The notes: a model not told the origin generated them from the letters alone. A stretch of DNA of 64,000 nt from Mytilus trossulus (GCF_036588685.1 NC_086383.1:56371448-56435447); one strand, 5' to 3'. Positions 23,401-45,551 are shown, numbered from the stretch's first letter. Translations and numbers: made by a program.

Positions 23401-24506
23401 TACTCAATTACCTAAACAAAATGTTAAAAAAGCCTGCACATCAAGTCATCAACAAAACGTAAAGATAAACATTCTGGAATGAACTGCTCCAAAAATATAG
23501 CAAAATTGTTCAGTTTAAATGTGCATATATGCACAGACATGAGAATCAAAGGGAACTATTTCAGTGTGTATAGATTTCATAGATTTAATAGCAAACCTGT
23601 AGTTGTTGCTACGGAGGCTAGCTGCCTTAGGAAAGATTTAGAACAAGTTCCAATCTTTCCAACAATTAAACATTCATCATGTTCATATCTCAACCCCAAT
23701 TTTCCGGACATTGCAATAATTAATCTAGCATTTTCGTCTATTTTTCAAAAATTATTTTCAAAAATTAAAATAATAACTGAACGCAATAATTTCTGCAATA
23801 AAAGTCTGCATGTCTGTGCAAAAGCTAAATTGTCAGGTTTTTTTACGTCAGTATCCAGTCTGCCAGCAACCAGGGGACCACTGTATTTATACTTGTAGAA
23901 CAACATAAAACACAAATAAGTGAAATACATTGTAGGTGGGGTCTGAAGTGGGTTTCATTGGGGTCTAAGCCTGACGCGGGACTGACAATTTTTTGTAAGC
24001 ATGACATGTGAAAGTGAAATTATTGTTCTGTGAAAACACGAAATGAAGTCTCGCAGGATACTGGAAATAACAAAAAAAGACAATTGCTTACGTACATAGT
24101 GTAAGCGGGATACAGGAATCTGACAAAACAGTAAGTGGGATTATGGATCAGTACCCCCCCCCCCCCCCCCCCCAAAAAAAACCACAGGCACTTGTTTCTG
24201 TCAATGTGGGGTTTACTGTCGAAAAATGAGACCCCCTCTGAACATCTGACACTACACTTGAAGGCGTGAAAAAAAATATCCCATGTAAGTATTTAGACAA
24301 TGCAATTCACTGGCACTGGACAGCTAAGTCATGGACAAGATCCAACTCAACTGTCTCAAGTGTTTTTTAACTTGTCTTTCAACTTTTATGTCACTGTCAG
24401 TGTACAATTACAATCTAATTATAGTCTGAAGGGTATTACCGTTTTTTACTTGACTGTGTTTCTTTGAACTGTTTGTATACACAGACTTCTTTCCAGTTTT
24501 TGACAT
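2266..24506 (-). CDS. ASPH: aspartyl/asparaginyl beta-hydroxylase, complete 11-exon gene
   Basis: The coding exons, in transcript order, are 24506-24440, 21781-21629, 16399-14613, 12286-12049, 10264-10128, 9073-8879, 7768-7631, 6663-6528, 5520-5429, 3510-3380 and 2416-2266. All introns are GT/AG and every phase agrees, giving 3,225 nt and 1,074 residues. Layout: cytosolic tail rich in Lys (1-43); membrane segment about 44-62; Glu/Lys/Arg helix about 119-639; TPR-like helical region from 670; oxygenase domain to the end. Iron ligands by alignment with human ASPH from memory are His996 (in WPHCGPTN) and His1041 (in FEHEVW); Arg1051 is the likely 2-oxoglutarate contact. The family hydroxylates Asp/Asn in EGF-like domains in the ER lumen. 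Human ASPH is about 758 residues; the excess is the charged stalk. The domain identity is near certain; function is inferred from the family. Confidence 0.95.
2473..2576. repeat. 26-bp minisatellite, four units
   Basis: Four near-identical copies of AATTGATTCTGTCACACAAT followed by TGTTTT. It sits in the last ASPH intron, about 57 bases upstream of the exon 11 acceptor, where the branch point and nearby splicing signals would be expected. Confidence 0.9.
3380..3510 (-). CDS. ASPH: ASPH exon 10: iron-binding motif
   Basis: 131 bp, entered in phase 0 after acceptor TATATTTCAG and left through GTCAGT in phase 2. Encodes [20 protein letters not shown] and on through [12 protein letters not shown] to VGQEK. 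His996 of WPH is the first iron ligand by family comparison. It is one residue shorter than the human counterpart in the loop after the GL motif. Confidence 0.95.
3614..4042. repeat. interspersed element ending in TATACCCCCG / CGGGGGTATA
   Basis: The left side begins GATACCCCCG and the right side ends GCGGGGGTATA, forming short inverted ends. Inside are two direct copies of a roughly 170-bp segment (CAAGTGTTCGGTAAACAGGA at about 3660 and 3829) and a short GACTGACAGACTGACAGACA run. It lies in the ASPH intron between exons 9 and 10 and generates a spurious open frame. Confidence 0.7.
4624..5348. mobile_element. TA-flank foldback (MITE-like), hosting a second MITE
   Basis: The left end reads AAAAGTACTTTAATTCTTGG and the right end carries the inverse (ACCCACAAATATAAGTATTT). 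These match the better preserved inverted ends of the element at 10853-11628. The foldback element at 4860-5140 lies between them, so this appears to be a nested insertion. Confidence 0.6.
4860..5140. mobile_element. TTAAGGTGGTACC foldback element, copy 1
   Basis: About 280 bp, starting TTAAGGTGGTACCTAACACT and ending GTTGGGTACCACCTTAA, so the ends are inverted repeats of about 16 bases. It shares an interior (GGGAGATAACTCTGTAAAAT; AGCTTCTCAATGATCAAAAT) with copies at 30939, 37265 and 42422. It has no coding capacity and is a non-autonomous MITE by structure. Confidence 0.85.
5429..5520 (-). CDS. ASPH: ASPH exon 9: disulfide-bearing loop
   Basis: 92 bp, too short to show as a free open frame. 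Acceptor TTTTCCTCCAG, donor GTAGGA. Encodes [20 protein letters not shown] and then [10 protein letters not shown]. The pair of cysteines in NCEKAPKTC matches the human loop that forms a disulfide near the substrate channel (recalled from the literature). Confidence 0.93.
6200..6300. repeat. 100-bp hairpin-forming inverted repeat
   Basis: GAAATATGAAGATTTGTTCA at about 6210 is answered by TGAACAAATCTTCATATTTC near 6298, giving arms of about 20 bases. A further piece of the same family (GAATATGAATTTTTGTTCAA) lies at 6430. It is probably a tiny MITE in the ASPH intron between exons 8 and 9. Confidence 0.6.
6528..6663 (-). CDS. ASPH: ASPH exon 8
   Basis: 136 bp, acceptor GTTATTTTTCAG, donor GTTAGA. 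Entered in phase 0, left in phase 1 (the split glycine is finished in exon 9). Encodes [15 protein letters not shown], then a variable stretch, then the family hallmark [20 protein letters not shown] (human: DENLREKGDWSQFTLWQQG). Confidence 0.95.
7190..7570 (+). repeat. interspersed repeat, GATGTGGTATGATTGCCAAT family
   Basis: Contains GATGTGGTATGATTGCCAAT, GAGACAACTATCCACAAAAG and GTACGGCCTTCAACAATGAA. Related copies occur at 11655, 12944 and 22660 (opposite strand) and at 57716 and 59608 (same strand). I recall this as very common in mussel DNA; the source element cannot be named from sequence alone. Confidence 0.75.
7631..7768 (-). CDS. ASPH: ASPH exon 7
   Basis: 138 bp, 46 codons, phase 0 at both ends; acceptor AAAATTTGTAG, donor GTACAG. 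Encodes [20 protein letters not shown] followed by [20 protein letters not shown]. The segment QRSLYN..RPWWT.EETGY is a strong signature of the start of the ASPH oxygenase domain. Confidence 0.95.
8395..8610. repeat. foldback repeat shared with 45552-45780
   Basis: A left arm around GGTTGGCTTGTATGCTTTGT is answered by an inverse arm (ACAAAGAAAGCAACTAACCA) 150 bases later. A second copy with arms CATGTAGAGCAATACTCTGG and ACTCTACATGC lies at 45552-45780. No coding content. Confidence 0.5.
8640..8852. mobile_element. MITE with TACTGTGGATTCATTAAT ends
   Basis: The left end (TTACTGTGGATTCATTAATA) and right end (ATGAATCCACAGTATAAT) are inverted repeats, with a second inverted pair (GGATACCAGTTTTCATGG / CCACGAAAATTGATACCC) just inside. 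Related copies are at 36082-36304 and 38842-39058, with a half copy near 21515-21555. A TA target duplication is suggested by the outer TA pairs. Confidence 0.75.
8879..9073 (-). CDS. ASPH: ASPH exon 6: TPR-like segment
   Basis: 195 bp, 65 codons, phase 0 both ends; acceptor CATCTATTACAG, donor GTAATT. Encodes [20 protein letters not shown] and later [20 protein letters not shown]. It matches the human AKVHYGFILK and [14 protein letters not shown] blocks and is part of the helical repeat region in front of the oxygenase domain. Confidence 0.95.
9117..9352 (+). repeat. 240-bp interspersed repeat, CCCGGATCCCGCTTAC family, copy 1
   Basis: Holds CCCGGATCCCGCTTACTGTT, TTTTGTCATTTCCCGGGTCC and ACTTAGACCCCAATGGGACC. 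Inverse-oriented relatives are at 23936-24235, 40196-40412 and 59115-59342. Noticeably GC-richer than its surroundings; open frames across it are accidental. Confidence 0.8.
10128..10264 (-). CDS. ASPH: ASPH exon 5: TPR-like segment
   Basis: 137 bp; a phase-1 split glycine codon is completed by GT, then 45 codons; acceptor ATTTTAAG, donor GTAAGT. Encodes [20 protein letters not shown] followed by [20 protein letters not shown]. This resembles the human block FPNDTSLKNDLGVGYLLIGD. The acceptor has a weak pyrimidine tract, but frame and similarity support it. Confidence 0.92.
10853..11628. mobile_element. 776-bp foldback element, GAAAGTACTTTAATTCGTGG ends
   Basis: The left end is TACTGTGAAAGTACTTTAAT and the right end AAAAGTACTTTCACAGTA, with further inverted matches inside (TCAATTTTCGTGGTTTGAGG versus CCACGAAAATTGGTATCC). 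No transposase frame is visible. It lies in the ASPH intron between exons 4 and 5. Confidence 0.75.
11655..11808 (-). repeat. interspersed repeat, GATGTGGTATGATTGCCAAT family
   Basis: Inverse-oriented partial copy holding ATTGGCAATCATACCACATC and GGGCTTTGCTCATTGTTGAA. It abuts the right end of the 10853-11628 foldback element. Confidence 0.75.
12049..12286 (-). CDS. ASPH: ASPH exon 4: first TPR-like segment
   Basis: 238 bp; acceptor TTTAATTCCAG, donor GTAAGA; entered in phase 0 and left in phase 1. Encodes [20 protein letters not shown], then a helical pair ending [10 protein letters not shown]. It begins the globular lumenal part directly after the charged stalk. Confidence 0.93.
12588..12725 (-). 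repeat. interspersed repeat, GGCCAGCTGAAG family
   Basis: Contains GGGCCAGCTGAAGGACACCT, GAAGACCCATTCGGCTG and a tail TTTGACACATTCCCCATTTC. Relatives are at 27318-27450 and 29545-29675 (same orientation) and 28655-28790 (opposite). I take it to be a short retroposon-type repeat. Confidence 0.7.
12944..13093 (-). repeat. interspersed repeat, GATGTGGTATGATTGCCAAT family
   Basis: Inverse copy containing GGTATGGGCTTTGCTCATTG and GGACAGTTGTCTCATTGGCA. It ends in an A/T-rich tail at 13090. Confidence 0.75.
13363..13566. repeat. GGGGGATAGGA...ATCCCCCC repeat
   Basis: Starts GGGGGGATAGGAGAGGTCCT and ends CAGGTCCTATCCCCCC, so the ends are inverted. The interior repeats AATCCCGAAATTCC-like words. A diverged relative in the other orientation lies at 32785-32935 inside another element. 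Confidence 0.65.
13751..14180. repeat. three tandem 148-bp units
   Basis: Three copies of a unit holding AACCACAACTATTGGTAGGA, GTTGAGTGCACCTGCCCGTG and AACCTCAGTGTTCACTGGCT begin near 13753, 13900 and 14050. On the other strand the unit has GAGGTTGTGAGTTCAACCCC, loosely like a polymerase III B box, so a tRNA-derived SINE is possible. It lies in the ASPH intron between exons 3 and 4. Confidence 0.8.
14233..14390. mobile_element. 155-bp palindromic MITE
   Basis: GAATTGAATGCTTATTTTTC at the left is answered by AAAAGAAGCATTCAATAC at the right, and CGTAACTTCAT by ATGAAGTTAC. The middle holds AAAGCGTTGAC and its inverse GTCAACGCTTT. It has no coding content and would form a long hairpin. Confidence 0.75.
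14613..16399 (-). CDS. ASPH: ASPH exon 3: giant exon for charged helical stalk
   Basis: 1,787 bp; acceptor GATCTTTGTTTCAG, donor GTAAGTAG; entered in phase 1 (split Val74) and left in phase 0. After [14 protein letters not shown] and a Gly/Ser/Gln linker it encodes about 520 residues made almost wholly of Glu, Lys, Arg and Gln. Seven copies of [20 protein letters not shown] blocks are separated by [24 protein letters not shown] blocks. Alternating runs of acidic and basic residues with almost no aliphatic heptad core suggest a single stable alpha helix rather than a dimeric coiled coil. It ends [20 protein letters not shown]. Vertebrate ASPH has a shorter Glu-rich lumenal region here. If the donor is not used, the frame runs eight codons into the intron and stops at 14586. 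The opposite strand shows a mirror open frame that is an artefact of codon bias. Confidence 0.93.
16430..18377 (+). mobile_element. 2-kb element with TTTATACGACCGCA inverted ends, copy A
   Basis: Begins AACCAGATGC..CGCAGGGCGTAGC, then TTTATACGACCGCA (16455-16468), and ends with its inverse TGCGGTCGTATAAA (18363-18376). Order inside: about 430 bp unique arm; tandem units of about 120-240 bp (17160-17690); about four units of 145-150 bp with CCTAATTCCTAAACTGTTGG (17690-18290); then a GACGACGACGACG run. Copies C (47065-49034) and D (61674-63997) share this plan. An open frame at 17162-17590 is only a read through the tandem units. The plan of arm, tandem core and simple repeat recalls bivalve pearl or Helentron-derived elements; that is inference. 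Confidence 0.8.
18765..19156 (-). mobile_element. inverted solo arm of the same 2-kb element
   Basis: From TTAAATGAGTAGTAATTGTT to GCGGAGCATCTGGTT this is the inverse of the left arm at 16430-16850. It faces copy A and makes a 2.7-kb inverted pair inside the ASPH intron between exons 2 and 3. Confidence 0.85.
19157..20400. other. intronic DNA, nothing recognised
   Basis: AT-rich sequence inside the second ASPH intron. Open frames here are short and composition-driven; I see no exon-like or repeat-like structure that I can name. Confidence 0.4.
20402..20782 (+). other. 126-codon open stretch, origin unknown
   Basis: After a TAG at 20399 the plus-strand frame stays open to TGA at 20780-20782, but has no ATG near its beginning. 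The conceptual product has normal composition, for example [20 protein letters not shown] and [21 protein letters not shown] weak acceptor-like CTTTACACCAG precedes 20437. It lies antisense inside an ASPH intron. It could be an exon of an unseen gene, a decayed mobile or viral gene, or chance; I do not recognise it. Confidence 0.25.
21140..21335. repeat. interspersed repeat shared with 58085-58268
   Basis: Carries TCTAGGTTACATAGATTATT, CCAATCTGTTTCAGGTAAAT and TTGTGTCAACCATTTTCATA. The inverse of all three is present, in matching order, at 58085-58268. Confidence 0.7.
21629..21781 (-). CDS. ASPH: ASPH exon 2: membrane segment
   Basis: 153 bp; acceptor ATGTTTATAG, donor GTAAGA; a split glycine at the start and a split valine at the end fit exons 1 and 3. 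Encodes [20 protein letters not shown], then hydrophobic [18 protein letters not shown] (about residues 44-61), then [12 protein letters not shown]. Lysines before the segment and acidic residues after it predict a type II orientation, C-terminus in the ER lumen, as in vertebrate ASPH. Confidence 0.93.
22655..22798 (-). repeat. interspersed repeat, GATGTGGTATGATTGCCAAT family (diverged)
   Basis: Holds GGCCCTTTATAGC, GCTCCGTGTTGAAGGCCGTA and ATTGGCACTCACACCACATC, a diverged inverse copy of the family seen at 7190. Confidence 0.65.
23479..23898 (+). other. 139-codon open frame in ASPH intron 1, unrecognised
   Basis: Opens with ATG and runs to a stop at 23898 on the strand opposite ASPH. The product shows no signal, membrane segment or motif I know. 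The minus strand of the same stretch also has protein-like pieces broken by stops (for example [20 protein letters not shown]), so a decayed mobile-element gene read backwards is as likely as a real gene. Confidence 0.2.
23936..24235 (-). repeat. CCCGGATCCCGCTTAC-family repeat, copy 2
   Basis: Inverse copy: TTTCATTGGGGTCTAAGCCT, CGCGGGACTGACAATTTTTT, GTAAGCGGGATACAGGAATC. It contains a run of 20 C residues at 24154-24173 where other copies have ordinary sequence. Confidence 0.8.
24440..24506 (-). CDS. ASPH: ASPH exon 1: start codon and cytosolic tail
   Basis: 67 coding bases: 22 codons from ATG (24504-24506) plus one base of the glycine finished in exon 2; donor GTAATA. Encodes [20 protein letters not shown] and KN. 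An in-frame TAA lies 27 bases before the ATG, which fixes this as the first Met of the frame. The N-terminus is basic and Ser/Thr-rich and shows no sequence similarity to vertebrate ASPH that I recall; the exon is supported by matched phase, donor and the clean start. Confidence 0.8.
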
Positions 24507-24554
24507 TTTTATACCGGGTCGACTTTCTGTTTACAACGTGGAATAGTGTGCCCC

Positions 24555-24564
24555 CCGGAAGTGA
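24555..24564 (+). promoter_or_regulatory. candidate ETS/GABP site near ASPH start
   Basis: CCGGAAGTGA, a canonical ETS-family core, lies about 50 bases upstream of the ASPH ATG in a locally GC-richer patch. Such sites mark many broadly expressed animal promoters. Which transcript it serves, or whether it is used, is not shown. Confidence 0.35.
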
Positions 24565-25204
24565 TATTTGCAATGCATTTCCAGGTCAACATAAAAAAGT
24601 TCGATTATGTTAAATTGCTCCGCAATACTTTTCCCGTCTTAAATCGAGTTTATTAAAAATTATCATTTAACAAATAATGAAATAATATCTTATATCAAAA
24701 ATAGATGATTGTTTGTTGTTATATATTAACACCGACTTACAATGAAAATTGATGAACATATTGAACATTTAATTACGAATTACTTTTTATTGTAAACATA
24801 TCCTCTGATTTGAGTAATCCTGTCATTGTTTAGCCAAAATAATGTGTCACCAACAGAAAATGTCTATAAAAATGTGAAATATCTTGATGAAATACAAACA
24901 ATTAAGCATAGTAGCCATGGCGTTTCAAGGGAAATGTGCCAATACGGCTATGTATACGGCCATGATGGTCGTAATTCTCTTGCAATTTGTAAGTTAAATT
25001 ATTCTGTAAAGCAGAGCCAAGCCCATTTTTTTTATGGAAGACACCTTTTTATTCCTCAAAATTTTGTAAAAGTTGCTTGCAATATCACCCTTACAATCAA
25101 GTGATCGCAATTGATCAATATAAACGAATTTAAATACATTTGTGATTAAAAGGAACGACATGTTGGCGGTAAAGAAAATTGTATCAAATGCAATTTGTTT
25201 ATGT

Positions 25205-25745
25205 CATATTTACATATAATTAATATACAGCTTATCGCTAATACTTTTGACATCAACAACAATCACTTTTCCATTGTGAAGTGACATAGTTTGTTTTTTG
25301 ACGTCAACATTTTACAGGAACCTGTGTGATATCCAGCAATGGCGGACAAATAGCGATAAGGTGTATTATAATACTATTTAGAGGGTAGTAATGCCCACAA
25401 TAGTCAATCGTCAAACAGTCATTTTCAGCTACTGTTGGCATCAAATTGTTAATTTTTATCGTGAATGTTCAAAATATCCTTATTGTAATTCGTCAGAGGT
25501 CTCAAATTATTATAGTTACCATCATTGTGGGGAAAATGTTAACGCAATTCATAAAACCTAGTTGATTCTTTTATGAGCTATAAGAAACTGCACATTTTAT
25601 CTTCATGCACCCAAAATTACCATTAACGTTATTTTGCAAGAATATTTGCCGTTATATGTCATGAAAGTACCACAATTACCGCCTGGCCTCTATTAATACA
25701 CCTTATCGCTATTTGGAAATCTGCCTCTTGAACAATTGACATCAT
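25205..25745. repeat. inverted repeat with TAGCGATAAGGTGTATTA arms
   Basis: AAATAGCGATAAGGTGTATT at about 25348 is answered by AATACACCTTATCGCTATTT near 25695, with a third partial word (CAGCTTATCGCTAATAC) at 25229. No coding content. This occupies much of the gap between ASPH and the first NKAIN exon seen. Confidence 0.6.
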
Positions 25746-26014
25746 GAAACAATAACATATTGAAGGTAGCTAATAATGTGACATCAAAATTTTGTCTGAT
25801 GGTATATTAGTTTTAAATTAAAGGAGTTTCCCTATTACTGTTACATGAATGAAATGTCCAGTTTACATGGAGTCATTTGGTAGGAAATTGTGACAGCATT
25901 CCAATGTGTTTTTTGAGAGATCCTGTTTAGTACAGGTCTTTTAAATAATAGTGATAAAACCTAACTTAAAACATCCCAAAACCATAAATTATATTAATAA
26001 TATGATTTCACTCA

Positions 26015-27160
26015 CTTTTTGTCGAGCCTTCAACTTTAGTCGAAAAAGCGAGACTAAGCGATCCTACATTGTACACTCCGTCGTGTCGTCGGTGGTGTCC
26101 ACAAATATTCACTCTGTGGTTAAAGTTTTTGAAATTTTAATAACTTTTTTAAACTATCCTGGGTTTGTACCAAACTTGGACAGAAGCTTGTTTATGATCA
26201 AAAGATAATATATACAGAAGTAAATTTTGTAAAAAAATAAATCCGTTTTTTTCCGTATTTTACTTTGAAATGGACTTATATTTAGATTTTCTGCTAGGAA
26301 ACAACACATTCACCCTGTGGTTAAATTAAAAAAAAATTATTAACTTTCTTATGCGAATTTTAATTTGTACCAAACTTAGACAGAAGCTTGTTTATGATCA
26401 TAAGCTAGTAGTTAGAAGGAAATTTTGTTAATAGTTTGTACCTGTGTAACTGTATTTTACTTATAAATAGACTTAATTTTTCTTCCAGTTAACATTACAT
26501 ACAGTCTGCAGTTTAAGTTTTTAAACATTTATTAGATTCATAAACTATCCTGGATTTTTACTAAACTTGGACAGAAGCTTTTTACAATCAAAAGATAGTA
26601 TCAAGAGGAATATTTTTATTGATTTTTTTCCTCATTTTGTTGAGCCTGTGATTTTCAGCAAAAGTAGGTGAGACACTGGGTTCCGCGGAACCCTTACAAA
26701 TTTGTTCTGTATTTTACTTTTAAATGGACTTAGTTTTTCTGTGGAGAAACATTACATTCACTCTGTGATTAAAGTTTTTTTTTTTTTACATTAATTACTT
26801 TCTTAAACTATCCTGGGTTTGTACCAAACTTGGACAGAAGCTTATTTATCATATAATTATAAGATAGTATCCAGAAGTAAATCTTGTAAAAAGATAACTC
26901 CATTTTTTCTGTATTTTACTTTTAAATCGACTTCAGTTTACATTATATAGTCTGCAGTTAAAATTTTCCAAACATTTATTAGATTCATTAACTATCCTAG
27001 ATTTTTACCAAACTTGGACAGAAGCTTCTTACAATCATAAGATAGTATCAAGAGGAATATTTTCCTCATTTTTGTTTAGTCTGCGATTTACAGCAAAAGT
27101 ACTAGAAGGCGAGACACTGGGTTCTGCGGAACCCTTACAAATTTTTTCAACCATGTACTC
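26015..27160. repeat. tandem array of about 190-260 bp units
   Basis: Begins TTTTTGTCGAGCCTTCAACT and repeats ACCAAACTTGGACAGAAGCT at about 26170, 26368, 26560, 26825 and 27008. Two units end with GACACTGGGTTC.GCGGAACCC and CCTTACAAATTT. Unit length varies because internal pieces are missing from some copies. The array ends about 370 bases before the first NKAIN exon. Confidence 0.75.
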
Positions 27161-27317
27161 GGGGAGTTAAAGGCACAAATTGAGCTAGAGAACATGTAAT
27201 TAGATTTTTTTTTATTGTTTTTAAATTGTTTTTTTTATATATACGATGTATTTCTGAGTGTAGTATGACATCCATTATTACTGAACTAGTACATGTACAT
27301 TGTATATATTTTGTTTA

Positions 27318-27450
27318 GAGGCCAGCTGAAGCAAGCCTCCTGGTGTGGGACTTTCTTGTTGCATTGAAGACCCATTGCATTTGCATTGGTGGCCTTTGGC
27401 TACATTGTATTGTCTATTTGACACATTCCCTATTTCCATTCTTAATTTAT
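27318..27450 (-). repeat. interspersed repeat, GGCCAGCTGAAG family
   Basis: GAGGCCAGCTGAAGCAAGCC, GCATTGAAGACCCATTGC and TTTGACACATTCCCTATTTC place it with the copies at 12588 and 29545. Confidence 0.65.
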
Positions 27451-27526
27451 TTGAATATTTTTAAAATAAGAAACAGTTCATATACATTTTGTAATTTGAT
27501 TTAATGATATATTTTCTTACTTTTAA

Positions 27527-41875
<14,349 letters not shown>

Positions 41876-42421
41876 AGTGCCTCACAGAACCTTCATATCA
41901 TTTTTTTTTATCCGTGGACATTTGTGATTTAAATAAGAATTTTCAAATGATTGAAGATAAAAATATTATTGTTCATAAACACAGATTATTGAGAGAAGCT
42001 AGTGATATTACTTGAGGAAGTGATGCTGAGAGCTGATATGGATTGTTTTATATCTGATTTTCATTGTATCATTTCTGTTCATTGACAAATTTAAATCTTT
42101 CAATATTTGTGACTAACTGATAGATATAAAACACAATAGAGTTTGATTGCTTTATTTCTGTAAACATGGTAAACACGGAACATGCTGTACTTCTTTTAGG
42201 GATAAAGATTGCATTTAGTACAATTAAAACTCTGTCAGTGGGTTGATAACTATATCTTTCAAGCCTGATGGCTACCACCTGAATTTCATACAAAAAAGTA
42301 CTCAGAGGTAAACATTTTTAAGATTCTATCCATGTCCATGTCAAGCAATTTACCAAAATGCATACTCTAATTCCGATATTCGAAGTTACAAAATGAAGAT
42401 AATTATTTCATTTAAAATAAC

Positions 42422-42702
42422 TTAAGGTGGTACCTAACACTACAGGGAGATAACTCTGTGAAATCAACTAAACGTTTTAATGACGTTGTGTTGTAAAGGA
42501 AACATTAAGCTTCTCAATGATCAAAATTGTTGTTTGTCAAACTGCTATACAATCAGTGTAATTTTTCTGACAAAACGTTTGGTTCACGATTTTTGAAATT
42601 TTTATTTACTTGTTAAAGGGTCAAAGTAAATACTTTGTCAAAATTTTATGAAAATTAAACGAGCCAAATTAATTTTAGTGAAAGTGTTGGGTACCACCTT
42701 AA
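42422..42702. mobile_element. TTAAGGTGGTACC foldback element, copy 4
   Basis: Starts TTAAGGTGGTACCTAACACT and ends AGTGTTGGGTACCACCTTAA, interior as in copy 1, about 280 bp. Lies just downstream of the last NKAIN coding exon, possibly within its 3' UTR. Confidence 0.88.
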
Positions 42703-43703
42703 TTTGGACAAATATTTTGTAAAAATAAATTTTGAACTTCAATCGTATTATTAAATAAAGGAAAATAACTTCAAATTCAAAATTGTAACATTTAATCATC
42801 ATTATGGGAGCAATCTTTATATCCTGCAGCGCTCACAAGTACTTTGATTTTCAAAACTTAGTGTTTCTTCTGTAAATATTTTCCTTGTTTACAGTCATGA
42901 CAGTGTTTGTAAAAAAAAGATAACAAGTTTAACTCATTCACAGATGGTAGAAGATTATTTAAAATGTTGAAGGAGACTTAAATGTTAAATAATTGAACTT
43001 TTTCTTTGTTTTAAATTGTTGACTTTATAAATATAGTCCCAGTGGTATGTTAACATTGACATACATAAATTGATATTTTGAAATGGGACCATTATTTTTG
43101 TTTTTAGTGGAATGTGAGATGCATTTGTTATCAGTATATATATAGATAGTATTTTTGAATGAGAGTTTATTGAAAATTTTGAGAGAAAGTGTTTTTCGAA
43201 TGGTTGTAGTTATCTATTTTCATGTCTATGATAAGAAACATGAGCCATAATTTTGTCTATTAGGGTTTGATTTATTTGATTAAAAAAACAAATGAAATGA
43301 AATCTCTTATTTCAAACCTGTAAAATTTGTATTGAATGCACCTTGTTCATACATGTAGTAAATGGTATCTGGTCTTTAATACATGTAGATTAAAAAAAAA
43401 ATGTCTTATTTTTGAAGTATTCATCTGTAAGTTCCTTTAAGTTTTCTGTTCAAGATTTTAATTCCTTAATGCATAATAAATATATCTTAATTTCAGTAAT
43501 AACTGATAATCCTGTAGCCAAGAATAAGAAAGTATATTTTACATAGTAAAGTGGCATGAATGTTTTTTTTAAATATGAATTATCCAAACAAATTTCTGTT
43601 ACCCTGTATGGAAAAATCAGCCATGTTTTGTTTGATTATGAGAGATAATATTTAGCAATGCAATGATAATTTTTTTTTAGTTGTAAAAATGTATAAATGT
43701 CTC

Positions 43704-43709
43704 AATAAA
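43704..43709 (+). promoter_or_regulatory. candidate poly(A) signal
   Basis: AATAAA in CTCAATAAAATCC, 1.8 kb past the NKAIN stop at 41875, with no intervening plus-strand gene. Other AATAAA words occur nearby, so the choice is tentative. Confidence 0.25.
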
Positions 43710-43732
43710 ATCCAAATGAAAGAGATTTTTGT

Positions 43733-43808
43733 GTCACAGGACATCTAGGGGTCACAGGACATCTAGGGGTCACAGGACATCTAGGGGTCACATGACATGT
43801 AGGGGTCA
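43733..43808. repeat. 19-bp minisatellite, four units
   Basis: Four tandem copies of GTCACAGGACATCTAGGGG; the first three are identical, the last has two changes. Confidence 0.92.
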
Positions 43809-44421
43809 CTTATGTCGACTTCATTCATCATCTTCGTCCACATCATACTTTTTTTATCTATAACTCTGAAAAAGATTTTATCCAACTTTGTGTAGATTTT
43901 TCCTTAGGACATGAAATTGCGCACCTGCTCATATAATTTTTGATCTGTGGTGAATTTGTAATTTTGCAATGCCATTTTATAGTTATTACAAGATGAAAGG
44001 CTTGTGTGACAAAATTCTTGGAAGACTCACAGATTTTATTTTATTATAAAAGAAAACAGGACTGAATTATGATCTTAAAGAAGAGAACTGGAATTTTATA
44101 TCTGTCATTTATTTTCTCTTACAACATGATAAGCACAAATGTCTGTAATCATGCATATCATGATTAGTACAAGCTACATTAATCATGCTTATCATGATTT
44201 ATATCACTAACTTAAGTAATCTTGCCTAACTTTTGGCTATTAATAAAGATTCAAAACAACAAGTGCTTGCATAATTGTTAATTCGTAATATATAATTACA
44301 TTTCAAAGAAAATTGCTTTAAAGATTTGAACACTAATCATACTATCAAGTGATCTCAAACTGCAATATTATCTAACTTCATGAAACTGCCTTTCATTGAT
44401 GAGTAACAAATTCAATATCAA

Positions 44422-44815
44422 GTTAAGGATGTTTGCTGCTCAGTTTCATAACAGATAACTTTTCATAAATCTAGTATGTATTGATAGGGAATTAATTATG
44501 GAATCAAAAAAGGAAAACAAATATAGGGGTCAATGTGCTTGTTTTTCAAGATATTAGCCATTGGAATTTTGGCGGGAAAGTGTCTTGATTTTTCTTAGTT
44601 TTTAATTGACCAGTTAAAGTTCTCAAATACTATTAAAAAATAAATAAAATTTTATAAGACTTTTACAAATGACTTATAATTATACATGTAAAATATTTAT
44701 AAAAAGAAAAATGGGGGTTCATGGGATTTTTTTTTAAGGCATTTAAATGGATAAAACCAGAGGATTCCGAAAATCTGACAAAAATTCAAAAACATGACAA
44801 GCAGACATCCTTAAG
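44422..44815. mobile_element. MITE with TTAAGGATGTTTGCT ends
   Basis: Left end GTTAAGGATGTTTGCTGCTC, right end GACAAGCAGACATCCTTAAG, inverted over about 16 bases. A partial relative begins at 46495 (CTTAAGGATGTTTGCTTGAC) and shares TTTTTGTCAGATTTTCG and ATTTATAAAAAGAAAAATGG-like words in inverse order. Confidence 0.75.
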
Positions 44816-45551
44816 TTTTGGTAACTGTGCTTGGTGCATCTTATATGAATGAGAGAATTATGTCTATACTTTTTCAATAGAAAGCATTTAAGTTTTGTGA
44901 AATGTCATAATATGTTATTTAGCTTTATTTTTGAATATTTGAAGTGCTGACCCGGTATATTTTTTAATCAAACAATGATTGGGTTAATAATCACATGTAA
45001 CAGAAATTCATATAAAAATGGTACTTAATAAAAATGATGTGATTTGAAATAAACCATCATTTTGGTTTTATTTGTCTAAAAATTCTGAAAATTTAGTTAT
45101 GGGCACCAATTTATGGGATTTTATAGAAAATAAAAAATAAATTATTTCAAAGGGAGGTAATTCATTTTTTTTGTAGAAAATATTTTTAATTTATCAAGAT
45201 AAGTACAAGCACAAGATCAACACAGGTCAAGAGTTTAACAAAATTTTAAATGATATAAACAATTACACATAATACATTTACAATGTGTATTTTTTAAAGA
45301 TCTAAATGTGTTTTGCTCTCTTTTACATTTGTTTCTGTTGTAAATGGCAGAAAAGACTATAGCGCTGTTTCATTTTTAAAAACATACATGGTTCTTAGAG
45401 ATGACAATTTGAAAAAAGAGACTGCATACATTTAAAAGTATGTGGTCACACCCATCCATAGTGGCAACTTCCAAATTGCCTCCCCTTGATCACATGTACA
45501 ATTTTATAGATCGGCCAATATTACCAGACATAATTTTACAGCTAATTAATG

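Noticed and set aside
23479-23898. 139-codon plus-strand frame as a gene
   Set aside because: Kept only as a low-confidence note: no recognised motif, lies antisense in an intron, and the other strand also has gene-like fragments suggesting a decayed element.
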